64,000 nt of DNA from Arthrobacter jinronghuae (GCF_025244825.1 NZ_CP104263.1:372001-436000), one strand, 5' to 3'; shown: positions 38,725 through 47,473, counted from the stretch's first letter. The notes: a model not told the origin generated them from the letters alone. Numbers and translations are program-made.

Positions 38725-39210
38725 CTAGAGGCCCGAGTCCTTGTAGGATTCGGACACTTCCTCACCCGTCGTGTCCCCGAGCGTGCACATGATTGCCCGG
38801 TCATTCTCCTGGTCCCAGGACTCCGGGGTCGGGATGATGTAACCCGCAATCAGCGTCGTTTCCTCGACGGTGCTGCCAACGTAACCCTCGAACTCCTCGG
38901 TACAGACGTGCTTGGCGTTGAGATCGAGGACCCCCTCCCCGGGGTAGTCCCCGTCAGACATTTCAGACACGAAGAACACCTCCTGCTGGTGCGGTTCGTC
39001 GCAGGGGATGAGATCAACCTCTACAACCTCGACGACCTCCTCGTTCTCCGCACCCGACTCGGTGCTGGGGTTGGTAAAGCAATCCCCGGCCTTGAGATCG
39101 GCGTACCCTGTGCCGTCCGAACCGAGCAGGCCTGCGCAACCGGTCAGCAGGCCGGCGAGCAGGACGGGAAGGACCAGGCCCCGAGCGCGGGCAGTGTTTG
39201 CGGAATTCAT
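38725..39210 (-). CDS. Septum formation family lipoprotein
   Basis: 161-residue exported lipoprotein: basic n-region (NTARARG), core LVLPVLLAGLL, lipobox LTGC. The mature part has the family pattern YADLKAGDCFTNP, then VDLIPCDEPHQQEVFF and HVCTEEFEGYVG, with four conserved cysteines (GDCF, IPCD, HVCT, IMCT) likely to form disulfides outside the membrane. The septum-formation name is a family label only; the role is not established here. ATG 39210 is fixed by GAGGAG upstream; the longer frame is not needed. Confidence 0.82.
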   Translation of the reverse strand: MNSANTARARGLVLPVLLAGLLTGCAGLLGSDGTGYADLKAGDCFTNPSTESGAENEEVVEVVEVDLIPCDEPHQQEVFFVSEMSDGDYPGEGVLDLNAKHVCTEEFEGYVGSTVEETTLIAGYIIPTPESWDQENDRAIMCTLGDTTGEEVSESYKDSGL

Positions 39211-39381
39211 GACGTTTCTCCTCATGCAGCGTGGCGGCGCACCCCCATGGCGACCAGGAACCACGCGAACATCCTACGGTCGAAATGAAGTCCCTTTGCC
39301 TGCTCGGCCAAGAGGGCGCGGGCCCTTATGGTCGTAGTGAACGTTAAGCGAGTTCCAAGCCGCCGAAGAGGAGACCAATAC

Positions 39382-40533
39382 GTGTCCGGCCAGTTTCCTG
39401 CTCCCGATTCCGGCGCGGCTGTGCAGCCGAGCGTCCACCGCCGGCACCGGCTCGCCGACGGCCGGGAGTCGCTGTTCTTCACCGACCCCGGCGGGCAACC
39501 GGTGGAAACGGTCGGGGATGCCCGTCCGCTGGATTCCCGGTCCGGCGACGGGGAGGTGCGCTTCGACCGGCTAACCGGGGAGTGGGTGGCCGTGGCCGCC
39601 CACCGCCAGGCCCGGACCTACCTGCCGCCCGCCGACCAGTGCCCCCTGTGCCCCACCCGTCCGGAACGGATGTCGGAAATCCCGGCGGAGGACTTCGATG
39701 TCGTGGTCTTCGAGAACCGCTTCCCCTCTTTGGGGCCGGAGCTTGGCATCCTGCCGGAACCGGGCGGGGCAGCGGATGAACGTGCACTGTGGGGGCGCCC
39801 CTCGCCGGCGTTCGGCCGCTGCGAGGTGGTGGTCTTCACCCCGGAGCACAACGGCTCCTTCGCTTCGCTGCCCTACACCCGCGCCCGCACCGTCGTCGAG
39901 GCCTGGGCGCAGCGTACCGAGGAACTCTCGGCCCTGCCGGGCATCGCGCACGTGTTTCCTTTCGAGAACCGGGGCCGGGACATCGGTGTCACGCTGCACC
40001 ATCCGCACGGGCAGATCTATGCTTATCCGTATGCCGCGCCCCACGCCGCCCGGCTGGCCCGGCGCTCCCGGCGGCACCTGTCCGAGCATGGCCGGGCACT
40101 GATGGGTGAGCTGCTCCGGGACGAGTCCGGGTCCGGGGAGCGCATGGTCCTGACTGGGAGGCACTTCTCCGCGTATGTGCCCTACGCAGCGCGCTGGCCG
40201 CTGGAAATCCATCTGGTCCCGCACCGCCAGGTTCCGGACCTGGCCGCGCTCACCGGGGAGGAGCGCGACGAGCTCGCTGCCGTCTACCTGGAACTGCTGC
40301 AGCGGGTGGATGGACTGTATGACACCCCCACTCCGTACATTTCCGCCTGGCACCAGACACCCGTCAACGCCGCTGACCGGGAGGCCGGCTGGCTGCATCT
40401 GCAGCTCACCAGCCCCCGCCGTGCCGCGGACAAGCTGAAGTTCCTGGCCGGCTCCGAAGCGGCGATGGGTGCCTTCATCAACGACACCACCGCGGAGCAG
40501 ACCGCCGCCCGCCTTCGGGAGGTGCGTATATGA
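39382..40533 (+). CDS. galT: Galactose-1-phosphate uridylyltransferase
   Basis: Leloir pathway enzyme exchanging galactose-1-phosphate with UDP-glucose. 383 residues from the GTG at 39382, chosen because GAGGAG lies 8 bases upstream. Zinc-type CPLCP at about 86, FENRFPSL at about 112, catalytic HHPHGQIYAYP at about 206 (His-Pro-His nucleophile), and the second metal site near ISAWHQTP at about 315. A central AACGTT (39343-39348) within TGAACGTTA upstream resembles a LacI-type half-operator, but weakly. It overlaps galK by 4 bases (ATGA). Confidence 0.96.
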   Translation: MSGQFPAPDSGAAVQPSVHRRHRLADGRESLFFTDPGGQPVETVGDARPLDSRSGDGEVRFDRLTGEWVAVAAHRQARTYLPPADQCPLCPTRPERMSEIPAEDFDVVVFENRFPSLGPELGILPEPGGAADERALWGRPSPAFGRCEVVVFTPEHNGSFASLPYTRARTVVEAWAQRTEELSALPGIAHVFPFENRGRDIGVTLHHPHGQIYAYPYAAPHAARLARRSRRHLSEHGRALMGELLRDESGSGERMVLTGRHFSAYVPYAARWPLEIHLVPHRQVPDLAALTGEERDELAAVYLELLQRVDGLYDTPTPYISAWHQTPVNAADREAGWLHLQLTSPRRAADKLKFLAGSEAAMGAFINDTTAEQTAARLREVRI

Positions 40534-41768
40534 ACGCGCCGGTTCCTCCGGTGCAGTCCCGGGCGGAGGACCTGGTCCGGCGCTTTGCCGAGGTGTACGG
40601 CGCCGAGCCCGACGGCGTGTGGCGGGCACCCGGGCGGGTGAACCTGATCGGCGAACACACGGACTACAACAACGGCTTCGTCCTGCCGTTTGCCATCGAC
40701 CGCAGCGCCCTCGTGGCCGTGCGGCTGCGCCGGCCGGGCTCTGAACCGGACTTTGAACGGGAGGCGGAGGCCGACGTCGTACGCGTCGCCTCCACCTATG
40801 CTCCGGACGGTGAGGAGCTGTCCCGTGCGCGGTTCTCCATCGGCGGGCTGGAGCCGGGCGGGGTTGGCGGCTGGGCGGCGTATCCGGCGGGAGTGGTGTA
40901 CGCGATGGTGCACAGCTCCGGGGCCGCCGTCCCCGGGTTTGACCTGCTGCTGGATTCCACCGTGCCGGTAGGTGCGGGCCTGTCCTCCTCGCACGCCGTG
41001 GAAGTGGCCGTGGCCGTGGCACTGAATGAGCTGCTGGAGCTGGGGCTGGACCGGCCCCGGATGGCCCGGCTGACCCAGTACGCCGAAAACGAGTTCGTCG
41101 GTGCGCCCACGGGCATCATGGACCAGTCGGCATCATTGATGGGACAGGAAGGCAGCGCACTGTTCCTGGACTGCCGCAGCCTCGACTCCGAAACCGTGCC
41201 GCTGCCCCTGGCCCGGCACGGATTGGAAATGCTGGTCATCGATACGCGGGTGGTCCACAGCCACGCCGACGGCGGCTACAGTGCCCGGCGCTCGTCCTGT
41301 GAACGCGGAGCGGCGGCGCTGGGTGCGGCGTCGCTGCGGGAGGTGCCTGCCGGCACTTCCCTGGACGTGCTGGACGACGAAACCCGGCGGCGGGTGCGGC
41401 ACGTGCTCGGGGAGAACGAACGCGTGCTGCAGGTTGTGCGGCAGCTGCGGGCGGACGACGTCGGCGGCATCGGGAACCTGCTGACCGCCTCCCACGCCTC
41501 GCTGCGGGATGATTTCGAGGTGTCCTGCCCGGAGCTGGACCAGGCCGTGGACGCGGCGCTCGCCGCCGGTGCGCTCGGCGCCCGGATGACCGGCGGGGGA
41601 TTCGGCGGCTCAGCCATTGCCCTGATTCGGCGCGATGACGAGGAACGGGTCAGTGCGGCTGTGCTGGCGGCCTTCGCAGCTCGGGGTTTTCGGGAACCTG
41701 CCCTGTTTACTGTGCTTCCGGCGGACGGAGCGGGGCGGGTCCGGCTCACCTGGTCCCGAGGGGAATGA
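40530..41768 (+). CDS. galK: Galactokinase
   Basis: GHMP kinase phosphorylating galactose at C1. 412 residues. The galactokinase signature GRVNLIGEHTDYNNGFVLP is at about 36-54, the phosphate loop PVGAGLSSSHAVEVA at about 147, and the third GHMP motif GGGFGGSAIAL at about 355. Second gene of galT-galK, translationally coupled. Together they turn galactose into glucose-1-phosphate if a GalE is present elsewhere; none lies in this window. Its last 23 bases overlap the convergent membrane-protein gene. Confidence 0.97.
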   Translation: MNAPVPPVQSRAEDLVRRFAEVYGAEPDGVWRAPGRVNLIGEHTDYNNGFVLPFAIDRSALVAVRLRRPGSEPDFEREAEADVVRVASTYAPDGEELSRARFSIGGLEPGGVGGWAAYPAGVVYAMVHSSGAAVPGFDLLLDSTVPVGAGLSSSHAVEVAVAVALNELLELGLDRPRMARLTQYAENEFVGAPTGIMDQSASLMGQEGSALFLDCRSLDSETVPLPLARHGLEMLVIDTRVVHSHADGGYSARRSSCERGAAALGAASLREVPAGTSLDVLDDETRRRVRHVLGENERVLQVVRQLRADDVGGIGNLLTASHASLRDDFEVSCPELDQAVDAALAAGALGARMTGGGFGGSAIALIRRDDEERVSAAVLAAFAARGFREPALFTVLPADGAGRVRLTWSRGE

Positions 41769-42375
41769 CTGCCCGGCCGCTCCGGTCGCCCGCATTGCCG
41801 TCCTCGCCCTGCGAATACACCGCGAAGGAAATCGTTGCGGTTTTTTCACCCCACTGCACGGAAAAGGCTCCGCCACTGAACGGATCGTAGCCGTCATCGG
41901 TCAACATCTGGTCCCGGTATTCGTAGACCGGGCCTTGCACTTGTTCGTAGACGGCATGCGAGCCGATCAACAAAATGCTCTGGTTGTTGATCAGCAGCGT
42001 GTGCTCTCCCGCCGGCGCTGAGATTCTTTGGTAGCCGGGCCCCGAGAAGACAAGGGTGAGGAATCCATATCCAGCGAGGAGGAGCAACCATGCGCAGGTG
42101 ATGACGCCGCCGAGGACGCCGGCGGCGCGACGCAGAAACACATGGCTAAAGAGGCTGCTGAACCAGGGAACGAGTGTCCAGGAAGCTCCGAGGAAGAAAC
42201 ACCAGGCCGCCGCCAGTGCAACCACTATCAACTGGCCGGTGCCGATTCCCGCCCCGAGGTAAAACAGGGTCCCGCTGTCTTGGAGCACGCGGAGGAGATA
42301 GGCCAGTGCCATGAGGCTTGCCGCCTGGACCAACAGGTTGGCCCCGGTGATAAGGCGCGGCGGCAGAATCTTCAT
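41746..42375 (-). CDS. Hypothetical membrane protein coupled to a MarR regulator
   Basis: 209 residues. Four hydrophobic segments in the first 110 residues (LVQAASLMALAYLL, GTGQLIVVALAAAWCFFLGA, the VPWFSSLFSHVFL region, VLGGVITCAWLLLLAGYGFLTLVF) precede a soluble beta-rich domain (HTLLINNQSILLIGSHAVYEQVQGPVYEYRD...). Function unknown. Its ATG overlaps the MarR gene stop (ATGA), so it is cotranslated with and probably controlled by that regulator. Its 3' end overlaps galK on the other strand. Confidence 0.8.
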   Translation of the reverse strand: MKILPPRLITGANLLVQAASLMALAYLLRVLQDSGTLFYLGAGIGTGQLIVVALAAAWCFFLGASWTLVPWFSSLFSHVFLRRAAGVLGGVITCAWLLLLAGYGFLTLVFSGPGYQRISAPAGEHTLLINNQSILLIGSHAVYEQVQGPVYEYRDQMLTDDGYDPFSGGAFSVQWGEKTATISFAVYSQGEDGNAGDRSGRAVIPLGTR

Positions 42376-42848
42376 TTCTTGGCGTCCGCCCCACGGCCTA
42401 TCTCCGCATGGACGGCACGCATGCCCTGTTCAAGCGCGTGCAGGTCATCGATTGACAACCGCGAGAGAATTTCGACATTAAGTTCGGGGCGTCCGGCCAC
42501 GAGCCGGCGAACCACCGTCCGTCCCAGCGGCGTTGCCTTTACCCGGCGTACCCGTGCATCCAGGGGATCCTCCGAACGGACGGCCACGCCCTGGGCAACG
42601 AGCCGGTCGATCAGGCCGGACATGGACGCCATGGAAACGCCGAAGGACTCCGAGAGGCCGCGGCCGGTGGCACCATCCTCTGCGGTTACAAGAACGGTCA
42701 GGACCTTCAACTGGCGCACAGTCAGGTCCGTGGACAGCAACGGATCGAGGAAGCTCGGCAGGGCCGTCGACTGCAGGGAATCGGCCAGTTCTTCGAGACT
42801 CAGCAGCACGCGTTCGCGTTCCTGCTGCTCATTGCTTCCTTCGGTCAT
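42372..42848 (-). CDS. MarR-family transcriptional regulator
   Basis: 158-residue dimeric winged-helix repressor. The helix-turn-helix spans LTVRQLKVLTVLVTAEDGATGRGLSESFGVSMASMSGLIDRLVAQG (about 42-87), followed by the wing RSEDPLDARVRRVKATPLGR (about 90-110), the usual DxR signature. It is divergent from the monooxygenase gene 220 bases away and first in a two-gene unit with the membrane protein, so it may control either or both. Ligand unknown. Confidence 0.9.
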   Translation of the reverse strand: MTEGSNEQQERERVLLSLEELADSLQSTALPSFLDPLLSTDLTVRQLKVLTVLVTAEDGATGRGLSESFGVSMASMSGLIDRLVAQGVAVRSEDPLDARVRRVKATPLGRTVVRRLVAGRPELNVEILSRLSIDDLHALEQGMRAVHAEIGRGADAKK

Positions 42849-42911
42849 GAGTTCACCGTAGTTGCCCCGGACGTGTCGGCAAACACAGAGGTCAGCGAAC
42901 CCTCAGCCAAA

Positions 42912-42932
42912 TTAGTTAGGGTGAGGCTAACC
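42912..42932. promoter_or_regulatory. Partial inverted repeat between MarR and monooxygenase genes
   Basis: TTAGTTAGGGTGAGGCTAACC holds GTTAG...CTAAC arms 7 bases apart. It resembles a DtxR/DmdR iron box but is imperfect. Equally it may be the MarR operator. Confidence 0.4.
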
Positions 42933-43068
42933 GTTTATTGGTTTTTGAGATATACCGGCGTCCCCGCGGCTGCAGTTCGGAGTGAGACGGACTCCGAGCG
43001 CCCCGGCGTCGCAGTCCTCCCGCTCTGCCCTGGGTCATGGGAACGCGCAAGCGAAGCGAGGACACTAC

Positions 43069-44883
43069 ATGAGCAGCACGCAAACCCCCATAGCGTACGA
43101 GCGCATAGAAGACGGCCTGGACGTCGAGGCGTTGAGGGCGAAGTACAAGGTGGAAAGGGACCGGCGGATCCGCCCGGACGGCGCCACCCAGTATCAGCCG
43201 GCCAAGGGAAAATTCGGCTACTACGCCACAGATCCCTACACTCCCCGCACCGAGCGGGAGCCATTGACAGACACCGTGGAGGTGCTGGTGATCGGCGGCG
43301 GGTTCGGCGGGCTGATGACCGGAGCGCGGCTGCGGCAGGCTGGCGTCGAAAGCATCCGCATGATGGATGAAGCGGGGGACTTCGGCGGCACCTGGTACTG
43401 GAACCGCTACCCCGGCATCCGCTGTGACATCCAGTCCTACGTCTACCTGCCGCTGCTCGAAGAAGTGGGTTACATGCCCACCGAGCGCTACGCACCGGGG
43501 GAAGAGATCCGCCGGCACGCCGTGGCCATCGCCGAGCGTTTCGACCTCTACCGCGACGCCGTTTTCCATACGCGCGTGACCGGCCTGACCTGGGACGACG
43601 AAGCACTGGAATGGATCGTCTCCACGGACCGCGGGGACTCGATCCGGGCCCGCTACGTGATCACCTCCTCCGGAACGCTCACGCAGCCGAAGCTGCCGGG
43701 CATTCCCGGCATCGACTCCTTCAAGGGGCACACCTTCCACACCAGCCGCTGGGACTACGGCTACACCGGGGGAGACCAGTTCGGCAATCTCACCGGACTG
43801 GCGGACAAGAAGGTGGCCGTGGTGGGCACCGGTGCCACGGGCATTCAGGTCATCCCCATGGTGGCGCGCGACGCCGAGCAGCTCATCGTCTTCCAGCGCA
43901 CGCCGTCGTCGGTGGACATCCGGAACAATCGGCCCACCGATCCTGCCTGGGCCGCCTCCCTGAAGCCGGGCTGGCAGCAGGAACGGATGGAGAATTTCCT
44001 GGCAGTGGTCTCCGGGGAGCCGGTGGAGAAGGACCTCACCCGGGACGGCTGGACCTCGGTGCCCCAGCTGCACCGCAAGATGATCAGCGGCGCCGTCGAC
44101 AAGTCCGTTTCGGCAGAAGAACGTGAACGGCTCGACGAGCTCGTTGATTTCCGGAAGATGAACTCCATCCGCGCCCGGGTGGACGAGGAAGTCTTCGATG
44201 CGAAGACGGCCGAAAAGCTCAAGCCCTGGTACCGCTACATGTGCAAGCGCCCCACCTTCAGCGACTACTACCTCGAGACGTTCAACCTTCCCAACGTGAC
44301 GCTGGTGGACACGGCGGACTTCGGCGGCATCACCCGCATCACGGAAAACACGATTGTGGTGGGCGAGGAAGAATACGAGGTGGACTGCATCATCTTCGCC
44401 ACCGGCTTTGAGGTAGGCGTCTCGGGTGTCACCTCCGGGGCCATGCCGGTGACCGGGCGCAGCGGACAGACCCTCCTGGAAGCCTGGGGGCGGGGCCCGC
44501 GCACGCTGCACGGCTTCTACACGCACGGCTTCCCGAACCTGTTCCACCTCGGTTCGCTGCAGAACGCCAACTCGGTGAACTTCGTCCACATCCTGCTGGA
44601 ACAGGCCAACCACATCGGCGCCGTCATCGGTAGGGCACGCGAGGTGGGTGCCCGCTACATCGAGCCGACGGCGGAAGCTGAGGCGGCCTGGGGCGAAACC
44701 ATCCAGCGGACCTCCGCGGACAACCGCAAGTTCGCCGCGGATTGCACGCCCGGCTACTACAACCGCGAGGGCAACCCGCCGCCCGTCAGCTTCTCCTTCA
44801 GCCCGGGGCCGGTAGTGTTCCACCGGCTGCTGAAGCAGTGGCGCGAGGAAAGCATCGACGAGGTGCTGGTGACCGGGGCTTAG
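43069..44883 (+). CDS. Flavin-containing monooxygenase, Baeyer-Villiger type
   Basis: 604-residue FAD/NADPH enzyme inserting oxygen next to a ketone. FAD fold VLVIGGGFGGLMTGARL (about 74), the Baeyer-Villiger fingerprint FKGHTFHTSRWDY (FxGxxxHxxxW, about 219), second dinucleotide fold VAVVGTGATGIQ (about 250) and ATGFEVG near 445. The long N terminus of about 70 residues before the FAD fold matches cyclopentadecanone/phenylacetone-type enzymes. Start 43069 has GAGG 8 bases upstream. Probably controlled by the divergent MarR gene. Substrate unknown. Confidence 0.93.
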   Translation: MSSTQTPIAYERIEDGLDVEALRAKYKVERDRRIRPDGATQYQPAKGKFGYYATDPYTPRTEREPLTDTVEVLVIGGGFGGLMTGARLRQAGVESIRMMDEAGDFGGTWYWNRYPGIRCDIQSYVYLPLLEEVGYMPTERYAPGEEIRRHAVAIAERFDLYRDAVFHTRVTGLTWDDEALEWIVSTDRGDSIRARYVITSSGTLTQPKLPGIPGIDSFKGHTFHTSRWDYGYTGGDQFGNLTGLADKKVAVVGTGATGIQVIPMVARDAEQLIVFQRTPSSVDIRNNRPTDPAWAASLKPGWQQERMENFLAVVSGEPVEKDLTRDGWTSVPQLHRKMISGAVDKSVSAEERERLDELVDFRKMNSIRARVDEEVFDAKTAEKLKPWYRYMCKRPTFSDYYLETFNLPNVTLVDTADFGGITRITENTIVVGEEEYEVDCIIFATGFEVGVSGVTSGAMPVTGRSGQTLLEAWGRGPRTLHGFYTHGFPNLFHLGSLQNANSVNFVHILLEQANHIGAVIGRAREVGARYIEPTAEAEAAWGETIQRTSADNRKFAADCTPGYYNREGNPPPVSFSFSPGPVVFHRLLKQWREESIDEVLVTGA

Positions 44884-44920
44884 CGCTTCTGCGCTGCGGC
44901 TTGCGGGCCTAGCCCCCGGT

Positions 44921-45092
44921 CACCTGCGGTGCCTGGCCCGCCTCACCTGCGGGGCCTGGCTCCGGCGGCAACGAAATTCCAGAGCTCGCAGAGCTCGCTT
45001 GGAATATTAAAGCCGCCTCCGCCAGGCCCCTACGGGTGCACGCTCACCCCTCCCACGTCACCCCTAGTGGTGAGCCGGTGCAGGCACCGGCT
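44921..45092. repeat. Palindrome-dense intergenic region
   Basis: Contents: a 17-base direct repeat with one mismatch at 44921-44937 and 44944-44960 (CACCTGCGG(T/G)GCCTGGC); an 80-base inverted repeat 44951-45030 whose arms GGGGCCTGGC-TCC-GGCGGC and GCCGCC-TCC-GCCAGGCCCC enclose ATTCCA/TGGAAT and two GAGCTC boxes; TCACC/GGTGA at 45058-45073; and AGCCGGTGC-AG-GCACCGGCT at 45073-45092. No gene fits. It follows the monooxygenase stop and faces the SMP-30-like stop, so it may end transcription, but the structure exceeds a simple terminator. Confidence 0.7.
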
Positions 45093-45138
45093 GACGGTGC
45101 GCGACTTATCCGTGCTGTTCTTGGTGGGGTAAGGGAGG

Positions 45139-46203
45139 TTAGCCGCCGTTTGATTGGCGGATGCCGTTGGCCAGGGCATCGAATTCGTAGATGAAGCCGC
45201 CGTCAGGGCCGCTGACCGTTAGGTAGGCCTCCTTGGTGTCGGGCTTGATGGCGATATTGGTGGCCGAGGTAAGGCCTTCCCGGTCTTCGGCGGGGACGGT
45301 GATGGTGGACAGGAGTTCGCCGGGGGGGCTGTAGACAAAGATTCGTGGCTGTCCATGGATGGCCTGGTAGACGTTGCCGTCGGCGTCCACGGCGTTGGAA
45401 TCCGTCTGGCTGGTGCCGCCGTCAAAGTGCATGCCGGGGTGCGAGGTGGTGACTTCGGTTTTGTCCTCGTTCAGCACCAGGTAGTCGATCCGGTTGTCCA
45501 TGTACTGGCTGACCCACAGGGCTTTGAAGTCCTCGCTGAAGGAGATGCCGTTCGGGGCGGCAAGGTTCTCGGCGAGGACGGTGGCCTCCGCGGTGTCCTT
45601 ATCGATGCGCACCACCCGGCCCTTTGCTTCCCACGCCGGATCCGCGTAGCCGGTGGAATCGCTGACGAAGAGGTTTCCCTCCTCGTCGAAGGCCAGATCG
45701 TCCGGGCGCATGGGGGAGCCGTCGACGTCGCCGGTGAAGAAGGTCTTATGGTCCCGGCCGTCGGGGGTGATGCTGTCGATTTTTCCGCCGGCAAAGTCCG
45801 TCAGGTAGATCCGGCCGTCCTTCGGGCTGAACTGCGCTGAGGTGTAGGCGCCGTTGCCCTCGGTGTAGACGCGGGAAACGGACTCATCCTCCATGTCCAC
45901 CCGCATCACCTTGGCTTCGCCGGCCGGAGCCGTGACATCGACAACGAACAGGCCGCCGTCGGGCCCGAACGTGGGGCCTTCGATGAGGGTCATGCCGGTT
46001 TCCGGATGGACGGAGCTGACCTGGACCACGCGCTCAGCGGTCTGTTCGGGGACCCCGTGCATTCCGGTGTTCGACACCGATTCGTCATGATCGTCGTCAC
46101 CGTCTCCCGCCGCGCATCCGCTGAGCGCCGCGGCCAGACCTAGCGTGAGTGCGGTGATGCGGACCGGCTTCGGAAAAGAGGTGGGCTGGGTGCGGTGGGA
46201 CAT
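45139..46203 (-). CDS. SMP-30/gluconolactonase-like beta-propeller lipoprotein
   Basis: 354 residues. Signal with basic start (SFPKPVR), core ALTLGLAAAL and lipobox LSGC, so surface-anchored. An acidic His/Asp-rich stretch (DGDDDHDE) follows. The rest repeats propeller blades of the SMP-30/LRE type: GPTFGPDGGLFVVD, YTSAQFSPKDGRIYLTDF, DLAFDEEGNLFVSDS, APNGISFSEDFKALWVS, NAVDADGNVYQA. Metal-binding Glu/Asn/Asp positions look present (EGPTF, PNGIS). A lactonase or sugar-sensing role is possible. A long inverted repeat lies just upstream. Confidence 0.85.
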   Translation of the reverse strand: MSHRTQPTSFPKPVRITALTLGLAAALSGCAAGDGDDDHDESVSNTGMHGVPEQTAERVVQVSSVHPETGMTLIEGPTFGPDGGLFVVDVTAPAGEAKVMRVDMEDESVSRVYTEGNGAYTSAQFSPKDGRIYLTDFAGGKIDSITPDGRDHKTFFTGDVDGSPMRPDDLAFDEEGNLFVSDSTGYADPAWEAKGRVVRIDKDTAEATVLAENLAAPNGISFSEDFKALWVSQYMDNRIDYLVLNEDKTEVTTSHPGMHFDGGTSQTDSNAVDADGNVYQAIHGQPRIFVYSPPGELLSTITVPAEDREGLTSATNIAIKPDTKEAYLTVSGPDGGFIYEFDALANGIRQSNGG

Positions 46204-46231
46204 GCGGCGGCTCCGATGCGGTGGGGGACTG

Positions 46232-46272
46232 CGGAAGCAATTACTTAGGACTAGCCTAAGTGATTGCTTCCG
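46232..46272. promoter_or_regulatory. 41-base inverted repeat upstream of the SMP-30-like gene
   Basis: CGGAAGCAAT-T-ACTTAGG and CCTAAGT-G-ATTGCTTCCG, 18 positions with one mismatch (T/G, a wobble in RNA) around ACTAG. It lies 28 bases before the ATG on the minus strand: an operator or leader hairpin. The centre holds TTAGG/CCTAA half-sites. Confidence 0.6.
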
Positions 46273-46305
46273 TCACGTTCCGGTGCCGGAGTCCGCCGAA
46301 ACAGA

Positions 46306-46335
46306 AGAAGCGGCCCCTGATCAGGGACCGCTTCT
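46306..46335 (-). terminator. Hairpin after tRNA-Ser(TGA)
   Basis: Stem AGAAGCGG-C-CCCTGA / TCAGGG-A-CCGCTTCT, one mismatch and no clear loop; a short U-rich stretch follows on the minus strand. Confidence 0.65.
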
Positions 46336-46342
46336 CGTTGTC

Positions 46343-46433
46343 TGGCGGAAGGTAAGGGATTCGAACCCTTGGTACGGGGTTACCGCACACTGGTTTTCAA
46401 GACCAGCTCCATCGGCCGCTCGGACAACCTTCC
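46343..46433 (-). tRNA. tRNA-Ser(TGA)
   Basis: Acceptor GGAAGGT/ACCTTCC, discriminator G, encoded CCA. Anticodon stem CTGGT/ACCAG, loop CTTGAAA, anticodon TGA, long variable arm. Confidence 0.97.
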
Positions 46434-46495
46434 TCACTATGTAGTCTGGCAGAAGGGATGAAATCACCAAAATTCCCTAAATCTGGAAGGACAGC

Positions 46496-47473
46496 ATGAA
46501 AGCCATCGTTATTGGAACACCCGGCGGACCGGAAGCACTGGAACTGCAGGATGTTCCTGCTCCCGAGGCCGGACCGGGCGAGGTGCTGATCGACGTCATC
46601 GCCGCCGGCATCAACCGCGCAGACGTGATGCAGCGCCAGGGCCACTACCCGGTGCCCGCCGGAGCATCCGAGTATCCGGGACTGGAAGTCTCCGGCCGCA
46701 TTGCCGCCCTGGGCGAGGGAGTTGAAGGTTTCGCTGTGGGAACCGAAGTGGTGGCCCTGCTGACCGGCGGCGGATATGCCGAGCAGGTTGCCGTTCCCGC
46801 CGGGCAGGTCCTGCCCCTCCCGGACGGCTTCGACGCCGTCACCGCAGCGTCCCTGCCGGAAACGGCCGCCACCGTCTTCTCCAACCTCTTTATGGCCGCC
46901 GGCGTCAAGGAGGGGGACTACGTCCTCATCCACGGCGCCACGGGCGGTATCGGCACCATGGCCATCCAGATGGTTGCCGCGTTCGGTGCCGTTCCGATGG
47001 TGACCGCAGGCTCGGCTGAAAAGCTGGAACTGGCTGAATCACTCGGTGCGAAGGTCCTCATCAACTACAAGGAGCAGGACTTCGTAGAAGCCGTTCGTGA
47101 AGCCACCGGCGGGCATGGCGCGGACGTCATCCTCGACGTCGTCGGCGCCAAATACCTGCAGCGGAACCTGGACGCGCTCGCCGTCGCCGGCCGCCTCGTG
47201 ATCATCGGGTTGCAGGGCGGCACCAAGGCCGAGTTGAACCTGAACCAGCTCATGACCAAGCGCGCCGCCGTCATCGGCACCACCCTGCGCGGCCGGCCCG
47301 TGGAGGAAAAGGCGGCCATCATGTCCGCTGTCGGCGAATACGTCTGGCCGCTGCTGGTTTCCGGCCAGATCCGCCCCCTGGTGGACCGCACCTTCCCGCT
47401 GGCCGAGGCCGCCGCCGCGCACGAGTATTTCGACTCCGGGCAGCACGCGGGGAAGATCCTGCTGACGATCTAG
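46496..47473 (+). CDS. NAD(P)H-quinone oxidoreductase, PIG3-like (zinc-free MDR)
   Basis: 325-residue medium-chain reductase of the quinone oxidoreductase group. N-terminal catalytic part (AAGINRADVMQRQGHYP, YPGLEVSGRIAALG) without zinc-binding Cys or His; cofactor fold YVLIHGATGGIGTMAIQMVAAFGA with the AxxGxxG form (about 140-165). Motif order and length match PIG3/TP53I3-type enzymes, which reduce quinones or other electrophiles with NADPH. GGAAGG precedes the ATG. Single gene between tRNA-Ser and cstA. Confidence 0.92.
   Translation: MKAIVIGTPGGPEALELQDVPAPEAGPGEVLIDVIAAGINRADVMQRQGHYPVPAGASEYPGLEVSGRIAALGEGVEGFAVGTEVVALLTGGGYAEQVAVPAGQVLPLPDGFDAVTAASLPETAATVFSNLFMAAGVKEGDYVLIHGATGGIGTMAIQMVAAFGAVPMVTAGSAEKLELAESLGAKVLINYKEQDFVEAVREATGGHGADVILDVVGAKYLQRNLDALAVAGRLVIIGLQGGTKAELNLNQLMTKRAAVIGTTLRGRPVEEKAAIMSAVGEYVWPLLVSGQIRPLVDRTFPLAEAAAAHEYFDSGQHAGKILLTI

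Noticed and set aside
39343..39348. AACGTT upstream of galT as a LacI/GalR operator
   Set aside because: Flanks are not symmetric enough; mentioned only in the galT entry.
42916..44823. 635-codon open frame antisense to the monooxygenase
   Set aside because: Same reason: the opposite strand carries a clear enzyme with full motifs.
46243..46261. ACTTAGGACTAGCCTAAGT as a true DtxR iron box
   Set aside because: Half-site spacing is off by one from the 19-base consensus; reported only as part of the longer inverted repeat.
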